From positions 186,001-250,000 of the forward strand of contig CAMDCN010000001.1 of the NCBI GenBank assembly GCA_945890485.1: a stretch of DNA of 64,000 nucleotides, read 5' to 3'. The translations under genes and the position numbers were made by a program. The stretch is from Candidatus Sulfopaludibacter sp. SbA3 (GTDB taxonomy: Bacteria; Acidobacteriota; Terriglobia; Bryobacterales; Bryobacteraceae). This document shows positions 40,377 through 49,218 of the stretch, one piece after another; the first letter of the stretch is position 1; each line of letters opens with the position of its first letter. The notes beneath the pieces are model-generated. The model searched no databases. It was given only the letters and a program-made list of their open reading frames with translations, and was not told where the DNA came from.

Positions 40377-40697
40377 CTAACGCCGGGGGATGCCCCGCCG
40401 GGTCTGGCCGATGTCGAAGCGGCCCAAGTAAATGGGGGCGACCGTCAGCGGCGTGCGCTCCCCGGTCCGAAAGCCCGGATAGGGATGGAGAGTTCCGTGC
40501 ACGGGAAATCCCCAGGTGTCGCCCGTTTCGAGATCGATCCACACTTTTCCCTGGACGGTGCCACCGCCTTTGACGGGGATCTCCTGCGTTCCCGGCTCGA
40601 CGTGGAAGTTGCCTTGCGCGATTCCTTGGGGACCTTGGGACCAAGCGAACAGGCCAAGTGCGAGGATCAACAACAGCGTCTGCATGGGTCGTGTCAT
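40377..40697 (-). CDS. Small secreted hypothetical protein
   Basis: MTRPMQTLLLILALGLFAWSQG signal peptide; 106 aa. Confidence 0.6.
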   Translation of the reverse strand: MTRPMQTLLLILALGLFAWSQGPQGIAQGNFHVEPGTQEIPVKGGGTVQGKVWIDLETGDTWGFPVHGTLHPYPGFRTGERTPLTVAPIYLGRFDIGQTRRGIPRR

Positions 40698-40770
40698 AGG
40701 CGGTAGGCTCTTGGCATGATGACGAGATTCTTCCGTACAATGTGCAGGCTATCTGCATACACTGTAGAAC

Positions 40771-42801
40771 GTGATGCCTATTTCTGCGCGCTCTCTCACC
40801 GCTTGTTTGTTGATGGTCCCCGCCACTCTATTTGGAGCCGAGATCCGAGCCGGCCACTCCCATAAGGGTGAAGCGTTTGATTCCGGGCCGAGGACGCGCC
40901 CGCAGGTGATGACGCAGATAGGAATGGTCCACTTTCCTATCACCCACAAAAACCCCGAAGTGCAGAAGTGGTTTGACCAGGGCAATACGTTGCTGCACTC
41001 CTTCTCGGATTTTGAAGCCGAACGGGCTTTTCGCTGGTGCGTGAAACTGGAACCGGAAAACGCCATGTGCTTTTGGGGCCTCGCCCGCGCGGCGGGGGAC
41101 GAACGGAGTGTCCCATTTATTCAGGAAGCCGCCAAGCGCAAGGCCGGTGTGACAGAGCGGGAACGGCTTTTTATAGAGGCGCTCGAAGTGCGCGAACGAA
41201 CGGACCGGCTGCGGGACCGCGGCGACGATTATCGTGAGCGCAACGTTCGCTACAAGAAGATCCTGGAGTCGCTGTGTCTGAAGTATCCGCAGGATGATGA
41301 GGCGCGGTTGCTACTCGCCTTGGCCAACATGGGCGACTCGCGGTACGGCACGGAATTGATCTTGCGAGAGGTGGAAAAGAGGCAGCCGAACCACCCAGGA
41401 GTTCACCACTACCGGATCCACAATTGGAATTATCACGAGCCGGAGGCGGCGCTCGACAGTTGCAAACGCTATGGCGCAATTGCGCCGAACATTGGGCATG
41501 CATTGCATATGCCGGGGCACGTCTATGCCCAGGTGGGGATGTGGCAGGAGGCGGCCATCGCCATGGACGCGGCGACGCGGACCGAGGTGAAGAACATGCA
41601 CGCCCAGCAGGTGTTCCCTTTCAACTACTGGAATTGGGGACACAACCGGCACTATTTGAGCTATATCCAGGAGCAGTTGGGGTTACCTGAACTGGCGCTG
41701 GCGGGCGCTCGCGAGTTGGTGGACGCCCCGCAGGATCCAAAGTCGAATGGTGACGCACCCTATAGTCCACATTCCCAAGGGATCCGGTCTTTGGCCAGGA
41801 CGCTCGTGAAGTATGAGCGTTGGAAAGAACTGCTGGATGAAAAGACGATACCGTGGCGAAAGTTGCCGGCCGACCAGCTATTGAAGGCGTACGTGCAGGC
41901 CCGGGCGCATTTCGCACTCGGCCAACGGGAGGAAGGGGAGAAGGCGATGGAGGCGCTCGAAAAGTTCGCTAAGGAGAAGGCCGTGGAGCGGCAATATCCG
42001 CTGATGGCAACGGATCTCAAAGCGCGCCTGGCGTTCTCGAAGGGGGAGACGTTGCTGGGTTTAGGGTTACTGAGCGAGGCGGCGGAGAAGCAGTATGCTC
42101 TCCAGTTGGGCGACAACGATCCGCCGTCGTATCCCGAGGTCCTCTTCAATTCCCTGGGCCACGCCTATCTGAAGGCCGGCGCGAAGGACCTCGCCGTTGG
42201 AGCGTTTCAAAAGGCGCTGGTGCTTACGCGGAATGACCGGTTCGCCCTCGATGGTCTCGATCGGGCGGGAGCGCCCAAGGTGGTTACCCTACCGGGAACG
42301 CAGCGGGAGTACAAGACGGAGGCGCTTAGGAATTTTGGCCCGGACCACTGGTCGCCGTTTGTCTCGCCGGCGCTCGATGTGGTGGATACGAACGGGAAAC
42401 CGCAGACCTTGGCGACCCAAAAGGGCCGGAACACGATTCTGGTTTTCTATTTGGGGAAAGAGTGCCCCCATTGTCTGAAGCAACTCCGCGAGTTGCAAGG
42501 CAAGGCGGCAGACTGGAAGCGCCTGGATACAGACGTGTTTGCCGTGAGTCCCAATGCGCCGGAGGCGAACAAGGCGTTGGGAGCCGAGGCGCCTTACTCG
42601 TCGATCCGATTGTTGTCCGATACCACGCGGGCTAATGCGAAACGGTTTCTGGCTTATGACGATTTTGAGGAGATGGAGATTCACGCCACGATCCTGATCG
42701 ATAGGGAAGGGAAGGTGCGTTGGTCGCGGATGGGAGGGGCTCCGTTTGAGGACTTAAAGTTTCTGGTCGAAGAGATCGAGCGAACTAACGAGAGACGGTA
42801 G
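40771..42801 (+). CDS. TPR-repeat protein with C-terminal AhpC/TSA (thioredoxin-like) domain
   Basis: TPR-like helices in the first ~480 aa; GRNTILVFYLGKECPHCLKQLRELQGKAADWKRLDTDVFAVS. Confidence 0.85.
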   Translation: MMPISARSLTACLLMVPATLFGAEIRAGHSHKGEAFDSGPRTRPQVMTQIGMVHFPITHKNPEVQKWFDQGNTLLHSFSDFEAERAFRWCVKLEPENAMCFWGLARAAGDERSVPFIQEAAKRKAGVTERERLFIEALEVRERTDRLRDRGDDYRERNVRYKKILESLCLKYPQDDEARLLLALANMGDSRYGTELILREVEKRQPNHPGVHHYRIHNWNYHEPEAALDSCKRYGAIAPNIGHALHMPGHVYAQVGMWQEAAIAMDAATRTEVKNMHAQQVFPFNYWNWGHNRHYLSYIQEQLGLPELALAGARELVDAPQDPKSNGDAPYSPHSQGIRSLARTLVKYERWKELLDEKTIPWRKLPADQLLKAYVQARAHFALGQREEGEKAMEALEKFAKEKAVERQYPLMATDLKARLAFSKGETLLGLGLLSEAAEKQYALQLGDNDPPSYPEVLFNSLGHAYLKAGAKDLAVGAFQKALVLTRNDRFALDGLDRAGAPKVVTLPGTQREYKTEALRNFGPDHWSPFVSPALDVVDTNGKPQTLATQKGRNTILVFYLGKECPHCLKQLRELQGKAADWKRLDTDVFAVSPNAPEANKALGAEAPYSSIRLLSDTTRANAKRFLAYDDFEEMEIHATILIDREGKVRWSRMGGAPFEDLKFLVEEIERTNERR

Positions 42802-42824
42802 GCGGGTGGGAGAGAATAGGGGGA

Positions 42825-45425
42825 ATGCGGACGAAGATCGTGGTGGAGTTGGCGGCGTTGTGGTTTGTACCCGCGGCGCTATCCGCGGAGGGACCGAGTT
42901 TGACGGTGTCCGCCGCTTCCAGCCTACGCATGGCGATGGAGGAGATCCAGCGCGCCTTTGCAGTGCAAAATCCCAGTGCGCGGATAGTATTCAACTTTGG
43001 TGCTTCCGGCGCGCTGCGGCAACAGATTGAACAGGGCGCTCCTGTAGACGTGTTTCTGCCGGCGGCTTCGCGCCAGATGGACGATTTGGCGGCCCAAGGC
43101 CTGTTGGCGCCTGGGACCCGGCGAAACCTGCTGGTGAACGAGGTGGTGCTGATTGCGCCCATTGGCAGGGAACAGCCACGCGATTTCGCCGGGTTGGCAA
43201 GCAGGGAACTGCGGTTCGTGGTGCTGGGTGATCCGGCCAGTGTACCTGCGGGCGAGTATGGGCAGCAGGTTTTGCAATCGCTCGGATTGTGGGAGCGAGT
43301 TGCGCCGCGCCTGGTTCTCGCAAAGGATGTCCGGCAAGTTCTCACGTACGTCCAGGCCGGAAACGCAGATGCGGGGATTGTGTATGCAAGCGACGCCAGC
43401 GGAGCCGAGCTGGTGCGTGTCGTGGCGACTGCGCCGAACGGAACCCATCGGCCAATCCTCTACCCGGTGGCAGTGCTCGCGGGGACCAGAGAACCAGCCT
43501 TGGCTCGGGAGTTTGTGGCATTTTTGTCGAGCCGGGCGGCGGAGAGCGTCTTCCGGAAATTCGGGTTCCTGCCTGGTGGGTCTCTCGAAAACACTTCGTC
43601 GGTTATCGGTGAGAAGAGCATGGACCTTTCACCGCTGTGGATCTCGATCCGGACTTCGCTGGTCGCCACGGCACTGACCTTCGTGCTTGGCTTGACGGCT
43701 GCGTATTGGATGAGCGCCTACCGGGGGCGGGCCCGAAGCTTCATTGACGGCCTCTTTATCTTGCCGCTTGTGTTGCCACCCACGGTAATCGGCTTCTTGT
43801 TGTTGCTGCTGTTCGGACGCAACAGCGCGTTGGGACAACTGCTGCAGGAGATTGGCGTGACCATTGTGTTCTCCTGGTCGGCCACAGTAATTGCGGCGAC
43901 AGTTGTGGCCTTTCCGATGATGTATCGCGCGTCGCTTGGAGCGCTGGAGCAGGTGACGCCCACACTGCTAGATGCGGCCCGAACACTGGGCGCATCGGAG
44001 TGGCGAGTGTTTCGCCAGGTGACTCTTCCGTTGGCATGGCCGGGGATTCTGGCAGGCACCGTTCTAGCCTTCGCGCGAGCGTTAGGCGAGTTCGGCGCCA
44101 CACTAATGCTCGCCGGAAACATACCCGGCCGGACGCAGACGATGCCCGTGGCGATCTTTTTCGCGGCGGAGGGCGGGGAGATGAACCGGGCTCTGGGATG
44201 GGTTCTGTTAATTGTGGCGGTGTCGCTGGTCGTGATTGTCGGACTCGGATACTGGTCGCGCTACACGCCAACGCGGCGAACGAACGGCCTGGCGGAAGAG
44301 TGGGAGAGTCGGGTGTCGGACGGGGAATATCAACTGGGCAAGGAGTCGCCCGTTGCGGTCGGCAAGGCTTTGCAGTTTTCGGCAAAGAAACGGCTCGTGG
44401 GCTTTTCGTTGGGAGCTTCGTTCGACGTCCAAGGCGGATCGCTGGGACTGCTGGGGGCGTCGGGATCGGGCAAGAGCGTGTCGTTGCGGTGCATCGCAGG
44501 GATTGAGACGCCAGACGAGGGACGGATCGTTTTAAACGGTCGGGTGCTCTTCGATCATGCCGAGGGCATCGATCTACCACCCGCTGATAGGCGGATCGGG
44601 ATCTTGTTTCAGGACTATGCGTTGTTCCCGAATATGACTGTTGCTGAGAACGTTGCCTTCGGGTTGTATGCGATCTCGCGAGCGGAGCAGGAAGTGCGCG
44701 TTACGGACGCGCTACGGTTGGTTCGGCTGGATCAGCTTCGGGAGCGATATCCGGGGGAACTGTCGGGTGGGCAAAAGCAGCGGGTGGCGCTGGCCCGCGC
44801 GTTGGCGACCCATCCGGACGCGTTGCTGTTGGACGAACCGTTTTCGGCGCTCGATCCCCATCTGCGGCGGCAGTTGGAGAGCCAACTGCGAGAGGCATTG
44901 AGGGCGTATGAGGGTGTCGTTGTGTTTGTGACTCACGATATGGAGGAGGCATTTCGCTTCTGCCAGGAGTTGGTAGTTCTAGACCACGGGAGCGTGGTTG
45001 CCGCTGCACCGAAGCGGCAACTGTTCGAGCAGCCCGGCACGACGGCTGCGGCGCGGCTCACGGGCTGCAAGAACATTTTCACCGCGGAGGTACGTACCGA
45101 TGGACGGATCGAGTTACCACAGCTCGGCGTTTCGTTGTCCGTGGCGCAGAGATTGGCGCCAGATGTGACTCATGTAGGGATCAGAGCCCGCCATCTGCGT
45201 CTGGTCGCGGACGGGACCGGACGGGCCAACGTGTTCCCTTGCTGGCTGCGCGAGACAAGTGAGTCGCCGCACGAGATGACGCTGTACCTGCAAATAAGCG
45301 AAGTCTTAGCTCATCCACACTTAGAGATGCAGATGGCCAAAGAAGATTGGAAAGCTCTTGAAGGAAAAGAGCAGCCGTGGTTTGTGGAGTTGGCTCCGGA
45401 CCGGCTAATCCTGTTAGCGGGTTAG
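42825..45425 (+). CDS. modABC: Single-polypeptide molybdate ABC transporter: ModA (binding protein) - ModB (permease) - ModC (ATPase) fusion
   Basis: One uninterrupted 866-aa ORF: signal peptide + LTVSAASSLRMAMEEI (ModA); PLVLPPTVIGFLLLLLFGRNSALGQLL and ARALGEFGATLMLAGNIPGRTQT (ModB); GASGSGKS Walker A, LFQDYALFPNM Q-loop, LSGGQKQRVALARAL signature, LLLDEPFSALD Walker B, VTHD H-loop (ModC). Confidence 0.93.
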   Translation: MRTKIVVELAALWFVPAALSAEGPSLTVSAASSLRMAMEEIQRAFAVQNPSARIVFNFGASGALRQQIEQGAPVDVFLPAASRQMDDLAAQGLLAPGTRRNLLVNEVVLIAPIGREQPRDFAGLASRELRFVVLGDPASVPAGEYGQQVLQSLGLWERVAPRLVLAKDVRQVLTYVQAGNADAGIVYASDASGAELVRVVATAPNGTHRPILYPVAVLAGTREPALAREFVAFLSSRAAESVFRKFGFLPGGSLENTSSVIGEKSMDLSPLWISIRTSLVATALTFVLGLTAAYWMSAYRGRARSFIDGLFILPLVLPPTVIGFLLLLLFGRNSALGQLLQEIGVTIVFSWSATVIAATVVAFPMMYRASLGALEQVTPTLLDAARTLGASEWRVFRQVTLPLAWPGILAGTVLAFARALGEFGATLMLAGNIPGRTQTMPVAIFFAAEGGEMNRALGWVLLIVAVSLVVIVGLGYWSRYTPTRRTNGLAEEWESRVSDGEYQLGKESPVAVGKALQFSAKKRLVGFSLGASFDVQGGSLGLLGASGSGKSVSLRCIAGIETPDEGRIVLNGRVLFDHAEGIDLPPADRRIGILFQDYALFPNMTVAENVAFGLYAISRAEQEVRVTDALRLVRLDQLRERYPGELSGGQKQRVALARALATHPDALLLDEPFSALDPHLRRQLESQLREALRAYEGVVVFVTHDMEEAFRFCQELVVLDHGSVVAAAPKRQLFEQPGTTAAARLTGCKNIFTAEVRTDGRIELPQLGVSLSVAQRLAPDVTHVGIRARHLRLVADGTGRANVFPCWLRETSESPHEMTLYLQISEVLAHPHLEMQMAKEDWKALEGKEQPWFVELAPDRLILLAG

Positions 45426-45444
45426 CTGATAAAATCGGGGGCAG

Positions 45445-46569
45445 ATGTTCAGTCGCGCAATCCCCCTATGCTGCGCCTTGCTTCTCGCGATGGCGCCTCT
45501 CCTGACCGCGCAAAAGAAGAAGAGCAAAAAAGAGAAAAAAGAAGAGCTTACGCAGGTATTGGAGATCCCGCCCGATCCGCCGGCGGCGGTGACCGTCGAG
45601 ACGGGACGATTGGAGTTTCTGGTTTCGCCGATGTCGGGCAAAGGGTTGCTTTCGGCGCAGGTACGCGAAGCGATCAAGGCTCTGAAATCGCAATCAAAGG
45701 GCGGCCAGATTGTTAAGCTGCGCGCATTCGTTGCGGGTACTGGGGATTTGCGACGCGTTCAGGCGATTGTCAGCGAGGAGTTCAGCGAGAAGCGGCAGCC
45801 GATTCCGGCGCTTTCGACGATCCAAGTGGGGTTGCTACCGGCGGAAGGGGCACAAGTGGTAATCGAAGCGGTCGTAGTGGCCAAAAAGGCGGTTAATCCG
45901 CACGGACTGGGCCTACTTTCAGGAATGGGGGGATACGGGAAGGAAGAGCCAGATCAAGTGTTGCCGATGTTGGATCGAGCGTTGACGGACTTAGCAAAGG
46001 CATCGCAGGTGGCGGGAAGCTATAAGAGCGATGTTTTGAAGGTGACGTGCATGTTGTCGTCGCTGGCGCAGATTGGCGAAGTTCGGACGCGGGTGGCGAC
46101 GGCGTTTCCTTCGGCCGTATTTGCGGCGTTCCAAGCGCAGCGGGGACATGGCGTCGCGCTGGCGGAATGTGAGGGTGTCGTTCGATTGACAAAGGCTCCG
46201 GCTACGCCGGTCGTGTTCATGAATCCCGAAGATATGGCGCCTTCGCCGCGGTTTTCGAAGTTTGTGTTGGTTGGTGCTCCGCGCTTGGTTTTGACGGGGA
46301 CGCAGGTGGCGTTCAACTTCGAGGAGAACGACGTGCGCTTGGCGTTTCAACGAATGGCGAAGGTTTTGGAGGGGCAGAAATCGGGGATGAAGCAGGTGGT
46401 GTTCTCGAATTTGTATCCGATCTCGAACCGGATATTGGAAACGGCGCGGAAGGTTCGCTTTGAGTTTTTCGATACGGCAAAACCGCCGGCGAGCACGGCG
46501 TTGGTGTTTGAAGGGCTGCCAAGCATGGATGCTTCGCTGGCGATTGAATTGGTGGCGGTTCCGCAATGA
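45445..46569 (+). CDS. Secreted protein with tandem RidA/YjgF-like domains
   Basis: Signal peptide; IPALSTIQVGLLPAEGAQVVIEAVVVAKK and PPASTALVFEGLPSMDASLAIELVAV match RidA C-terminal strand patterns at least twice. Confidence 0.65.
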   Translation: MFSRAIPLCCALLLAMAPLLTAQKKKSKKEKKEELTQVLEIPPDPPAAVTVETGRLEFLVSPMSGKGLLSAQVREAIKALKSQSKGGQIVKLRAFVAGTGDLRRVQAIVSEEFSEKRQPIPALSTIQVGLLPAEGAQVVIEAVVVAKKAVNPHGLGLLSGMGGYGKEEPDQVLPMLDRALTDLAKASQVAGSYKSDVLKVTCMLSSLAQIGEVRTRVATAFPSAVFAAFQAQRGHGVALAECEGVVRLTKAPATPVVFMNPEDMAPSPRFSKFVLVGAPRLVLTGTQVAFNFEENDVRLAFQRMAKVLEGQKSGMKQVVFSNLYPISNRILETARKVRFEFFDTAKPPASTALVFEGLPSMDASLAIELVAVPQ

Positions 46570-47189
46570 TCGAAGGGCAGGACCTGTACGATCCGGAACG
46601 GCCTCTCGATTGGTTCGAGGAGATTTATCGGAAAGCGGCCGGAGACATGGGTGTGATTCCGTGGGGGAGTGGAGCGCCGAACCCGAATCTGGTGGTTTGG
46701 TGTGAACGAGAGGGTCGACCGCGACAAGGCGAGCGCGTGTTGGTTGTGGGATGTGGATTGGGGGATGACGCGGAATATTTGGCAAGTCGAGGCGCGACGG
46801 TAACGGCGTTCGATCTGTCGGGGACGGCAATCGGCTGGTGCCAGAAGCGTTGGGCGGGATCGCCGGTGAAATACGTTCACGCGAATTTGCTGGAGGCGGA
46901 TTGGGGAGACGGCTTCGACTTGGTCATGGAGATTTACACGTTGCAGGCGATGCCACCGCAGATACGAGCGGAGGCTTTTGGCAAACTCGCGGCGGCAGTG
47001 GCGGGAGAGCTGTTGGTAATCTGTCGCGGCCGGGATGAGGAAGAAGACGCTGGTGGATTGCCTTGGAAGCTGACGAAGGCAGAGTTGGAAGCAGGACTCG
47101 CGGAGTTGGAGTTGGCGGCGTTTGAAGACTTCGAGGACGCGGTGAAAAAGGGGACGCGACGGTTTCGTGGGGTTTGGAAGCGGCGCTAA
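46566..47189 (+). CDS. Class I SAM-dependent methyltransferase (thiopurine methyltransferase-like)
   Basis: GERVLVVGCGLGDDAEYLASRGATVTAFDLSGTAIGWCQKRWAGSPVKYVHANLLE. Confidence 0.88.
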   Translation: MIEGQDLYDPERPLDWFEEIYRKAAGDMGVIPWGSGAPNPNLVVWCEREGRPRQGERVLVVGCGLGDDAEYLASRGATVTAFDLSGTAIGWCQKRWAGSPVKYVHANLLEADWGDGFDLVMEIYTLQAMPPQIRAEAFGKLAAAVAGELLVICRGRDEEEDAGGLPWKLTKAELEAGLAELELAAFEDFEDAVKKGTRRFRGVWKRR

Positions 47190-48559
47190 TTTGCCGGTTT
47201 GAGCGACTGCGAGATGCGTTGCGCATAGGCTCGTGCGGCGGCTAACACGCGAGCGCGATCGAGCGTTTGGGGAACTCGCTGCTTCACGACGATGCGGCCA
47301 TTGATCACGACGTCCTGAACGTCTGAACCTTTCAGCGCATACACGAGTGCCGAGTAGACGTTGAAGAGCGGGACGGCCTGCGCTTCGTTCAGCGAGACGG
47401 TGATGAGGTCGGCTCGCTTTCCGACTTCGAGTGAGCCGATCTCCTTTTGCATTCCGAGGACTCGCGCGCCGTCAATCGTGGCCATGGCGAATAGTTTCGC
47501 GGCCGGGAGTGCGGTTGGATCATTCGCGGTGACTTTGGCGAGTTTGCCGGCGAGGTCCATCTCCTCGAACAGGTTTAAATCGTTGTTCGAACCTGCAGGT
47601 CCGTCGGGACCTAATCCGAGCGCAACATCCATGCGCAAGAGCTTCAACACGGGCGCGATGCCGCTGGCGAGTTTCATGTTGCTGCTGGGGCAATGCGCGA
47701 CGCCGACTCCGCGCTTGGCGAGCGTGGCGATATCGTTGTCGTCCAACCAGACTCCATGCGCGGCTACTGTTCTGCCGGTTAAGACTCCCAACTTTTCGAG
47801 CGCTTGAGTTGGCGAGAGACCTCTCTGCTTTTGGGTGTCGTCGTTCTCTTTCCTGGTTTCTGAGAGATGAATGACGAGCGGGGCGCCGTACTTGTTGGCG
47901 AGGGCGCGCGAGGCTTGGAGGGTTTCGTCGGAGTTGGTGTAGATCGCATGCGGCGCGACGGCGGCGGTGATGAGCGGGTCGCCGGCGAACTGCTTCAGGA
48001 ACGCTTCCGCGCGCTTCAGGGCATCGGCTGGCGTCTTCGCATCGGGAACGGGAAAGCCGATGATCGTTTGACCCAATACGGCGCGCATGCCGGCCTTGCG
48101 CGTCGCTTCGGCGATGACCTCTTCGAAGTAGTACATGTCGGTGTAGGTCGTCGTGCCGGACAGCAGCATTTCGAGCACGGCGAGGTCGGTGCCGACGCGG
48201 ACGAATTCGGGGCTGACGTTCTTGGCTTCGGCGGGGAAGATGTAGCGTTCGAGCCATTCCTGCAAACGGAGATCGTCGGCGATGCCGCGGAGGAGCGTCA
48301 TCGGAGCGTGGGTATGGGTGTTGATCAGACCGGGCGCGAGAATGGCATCGGGGCGGTTGATTCGGCGCTTCGCTTTATGGAGCTTCAGGATTTCGGCGGC
48401 GGGGCCGACGGCGACGATGCGATCTTTCTCGATGGCGACGGCTCCATTCTCGATGACGCGACGGACGGCGTCCATCGTCACGACATAGCGCGCGGTGATG
48501 ATGAGGTCGGCCGCGCTTAAGGTGGAGAGGAAGCAGAGGCTAGCTAAGAAACGAATCAT
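47186..48559 (-). CDS. Secreted amidohydrolase (MtaD/SAH deaminase-like)
   Basis: Start chosen at MIRFLASLCFLSTLSAAD; LAPGLINTHTHAPMTLLRG (HxH), AVAPHAIYTNSDET, VIHLSETRKE, VGVAHCPSSNMKLASGIAP. Confidence 0.9.
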   Translation of the reverse strand: MIRFLASLCFLSTLSAADLIITARYVVTMDAVRRVIENGAVAIEKDRIVAVGPAAEILKLHKAKRRINRPDAILAPGLINTHTHAPMTLLRGIADDLRLQEWLERYIFPAEAKNVSPEFVRVGTDLAVLEMLLSGTTTYTDMYYFEEVIAEATRKAGMRAVLGQTIIGFPVPDAKTPADALKRAEAFLKQFAGDPLITAAVAPHAIYTNSDETLQASRALANKYGAPLVIHLSETRKENDDTQKQRGLSPTQALEKLGVLTGRTVAAHGVWLDDNDIATLAKRGVGVAHCPSSNMKLASGIAPVLKLLRMDVALGLGPDGPAGSNNDLNLFEEMDLAGKLAKVTANDPTALPAAKLFAMATIDGARVLGMQKEIGSLEVGKRADLITVSLNEAQAVPLFNVYSALVYALKGSDVQDVVINGRIVVKQRVPQTLDRARVLAAARAYAQRISQSLKPAN

Positions 48560-48845
48560 TGAACGACTCCGGCAGTAGCTCTGCCACGGTGAATTCACGG
48601 GTTTGGCCTTGCAGGTTCACGAGGGTGATGGTGGCTTCCGGTGCAAATTCGGAGAGGATCTGGCGACAGGCTCCGCATGGCGGCGTTGGGCGCTTGGAAT
48701 CCGCGGCGATGGCGACGCGTTCGGCACAGACGGTTAAACCGTAGCTCGCGTTCTCGATGATGCGCCGGCTGGCGTCCATAGTGATGACGAGATCGGCGGC
48801 GCTCAGCGCGGTGACGAACAGGAGGCTAGCGAATAAACGAATCAT
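48540..48845 (-). CDS. Chimeric ORF: amidohydrolase-type signal peptide fused to the zinc-binding core of cytidine deaminase
   Basis: MIRLFASLLFVTALSAADLVITMDASRRIIEN joined to ASYGLTVCAERVAIAADSKRPTPPCGACRQILSEFAPEATITLVNLQGQTREFTVAELLPESFNDSFLS; intact 101 codons. Confidence 0.75.
   Translation of the reverse strand: MIRLFASLLFVTALSAADLVITMDASRRIIENASYGLTVCAERVAIAADSKRPTPPCGACRQILSEFAPEATITLVNLQGQTREFTVAELLPESFNDSFLS
48551..48758. repeat. Direct repeat copy A (partial cdd duplicate)
   Basis: ACGAATCATTGAACGACTCCGGCAGTAGCTCTGCCAC... near-identical to copy B at 48837-49098, lacking an internal 54 bp. Confidence 0.9.
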
Positions 48846-49218
48846 TGAACGACTCCGGCAGTAGCTCTGCCACTGTGAATTCTCTGGTTTCACCCTGCAG
48901 GTTCACGAGGGTGATGGTGGCATCCGGTGCGAATTCGGAGAGAATCTGGCGGCAGGCTCCGCACGGCGGCGTTGGGCGCTTGGAATCCGCGGCGACGGCG
49001 ATGGCGCGGAATTCGCCCGGCTTCACTCCTTCGCTCATTGCCTTCCAGATGGCGACGCGTTCGGCACAGACGGTTAAGCCGTAGCTCGCGTTCTCGATAT
49101 TGCAGCCCGTGTAGATCGTGCCGTCTATTGTCTCGACGGCGGCACCGACGAGGAAGCCCGAATACGGAGCGAAGGCCTTCTCCCTCGCGGCGATCGCGAG
49201 TTGGGCGAGCTTAGTCAT
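48826..49218 (-). CDS. cdd: Cytidine deaminase
   Basis: GAAVETIDGTIYTGCNIENASYGLTVCAERVAI, PPCGACRQILSEFAPD. Confidence 0.95.
   Translation of the reverse strand: MTKLAQLAIAAREKAFAPYSGFLVGAAVETIDGTIYTGCNIENASYGLTVCAERVAIWKAMSEGVKPGEFRAIAVAADSKRPTPPCGACRQILSEFAPDATITLVNLQGETREFTVAELLPESFNDSFIR
48837..49098. repeat. Direct repeat copy B (inside the complete cdd)
   Basis: Same sequence as copy A, offset 286 bp at the left edge. Confidence 0.9.
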
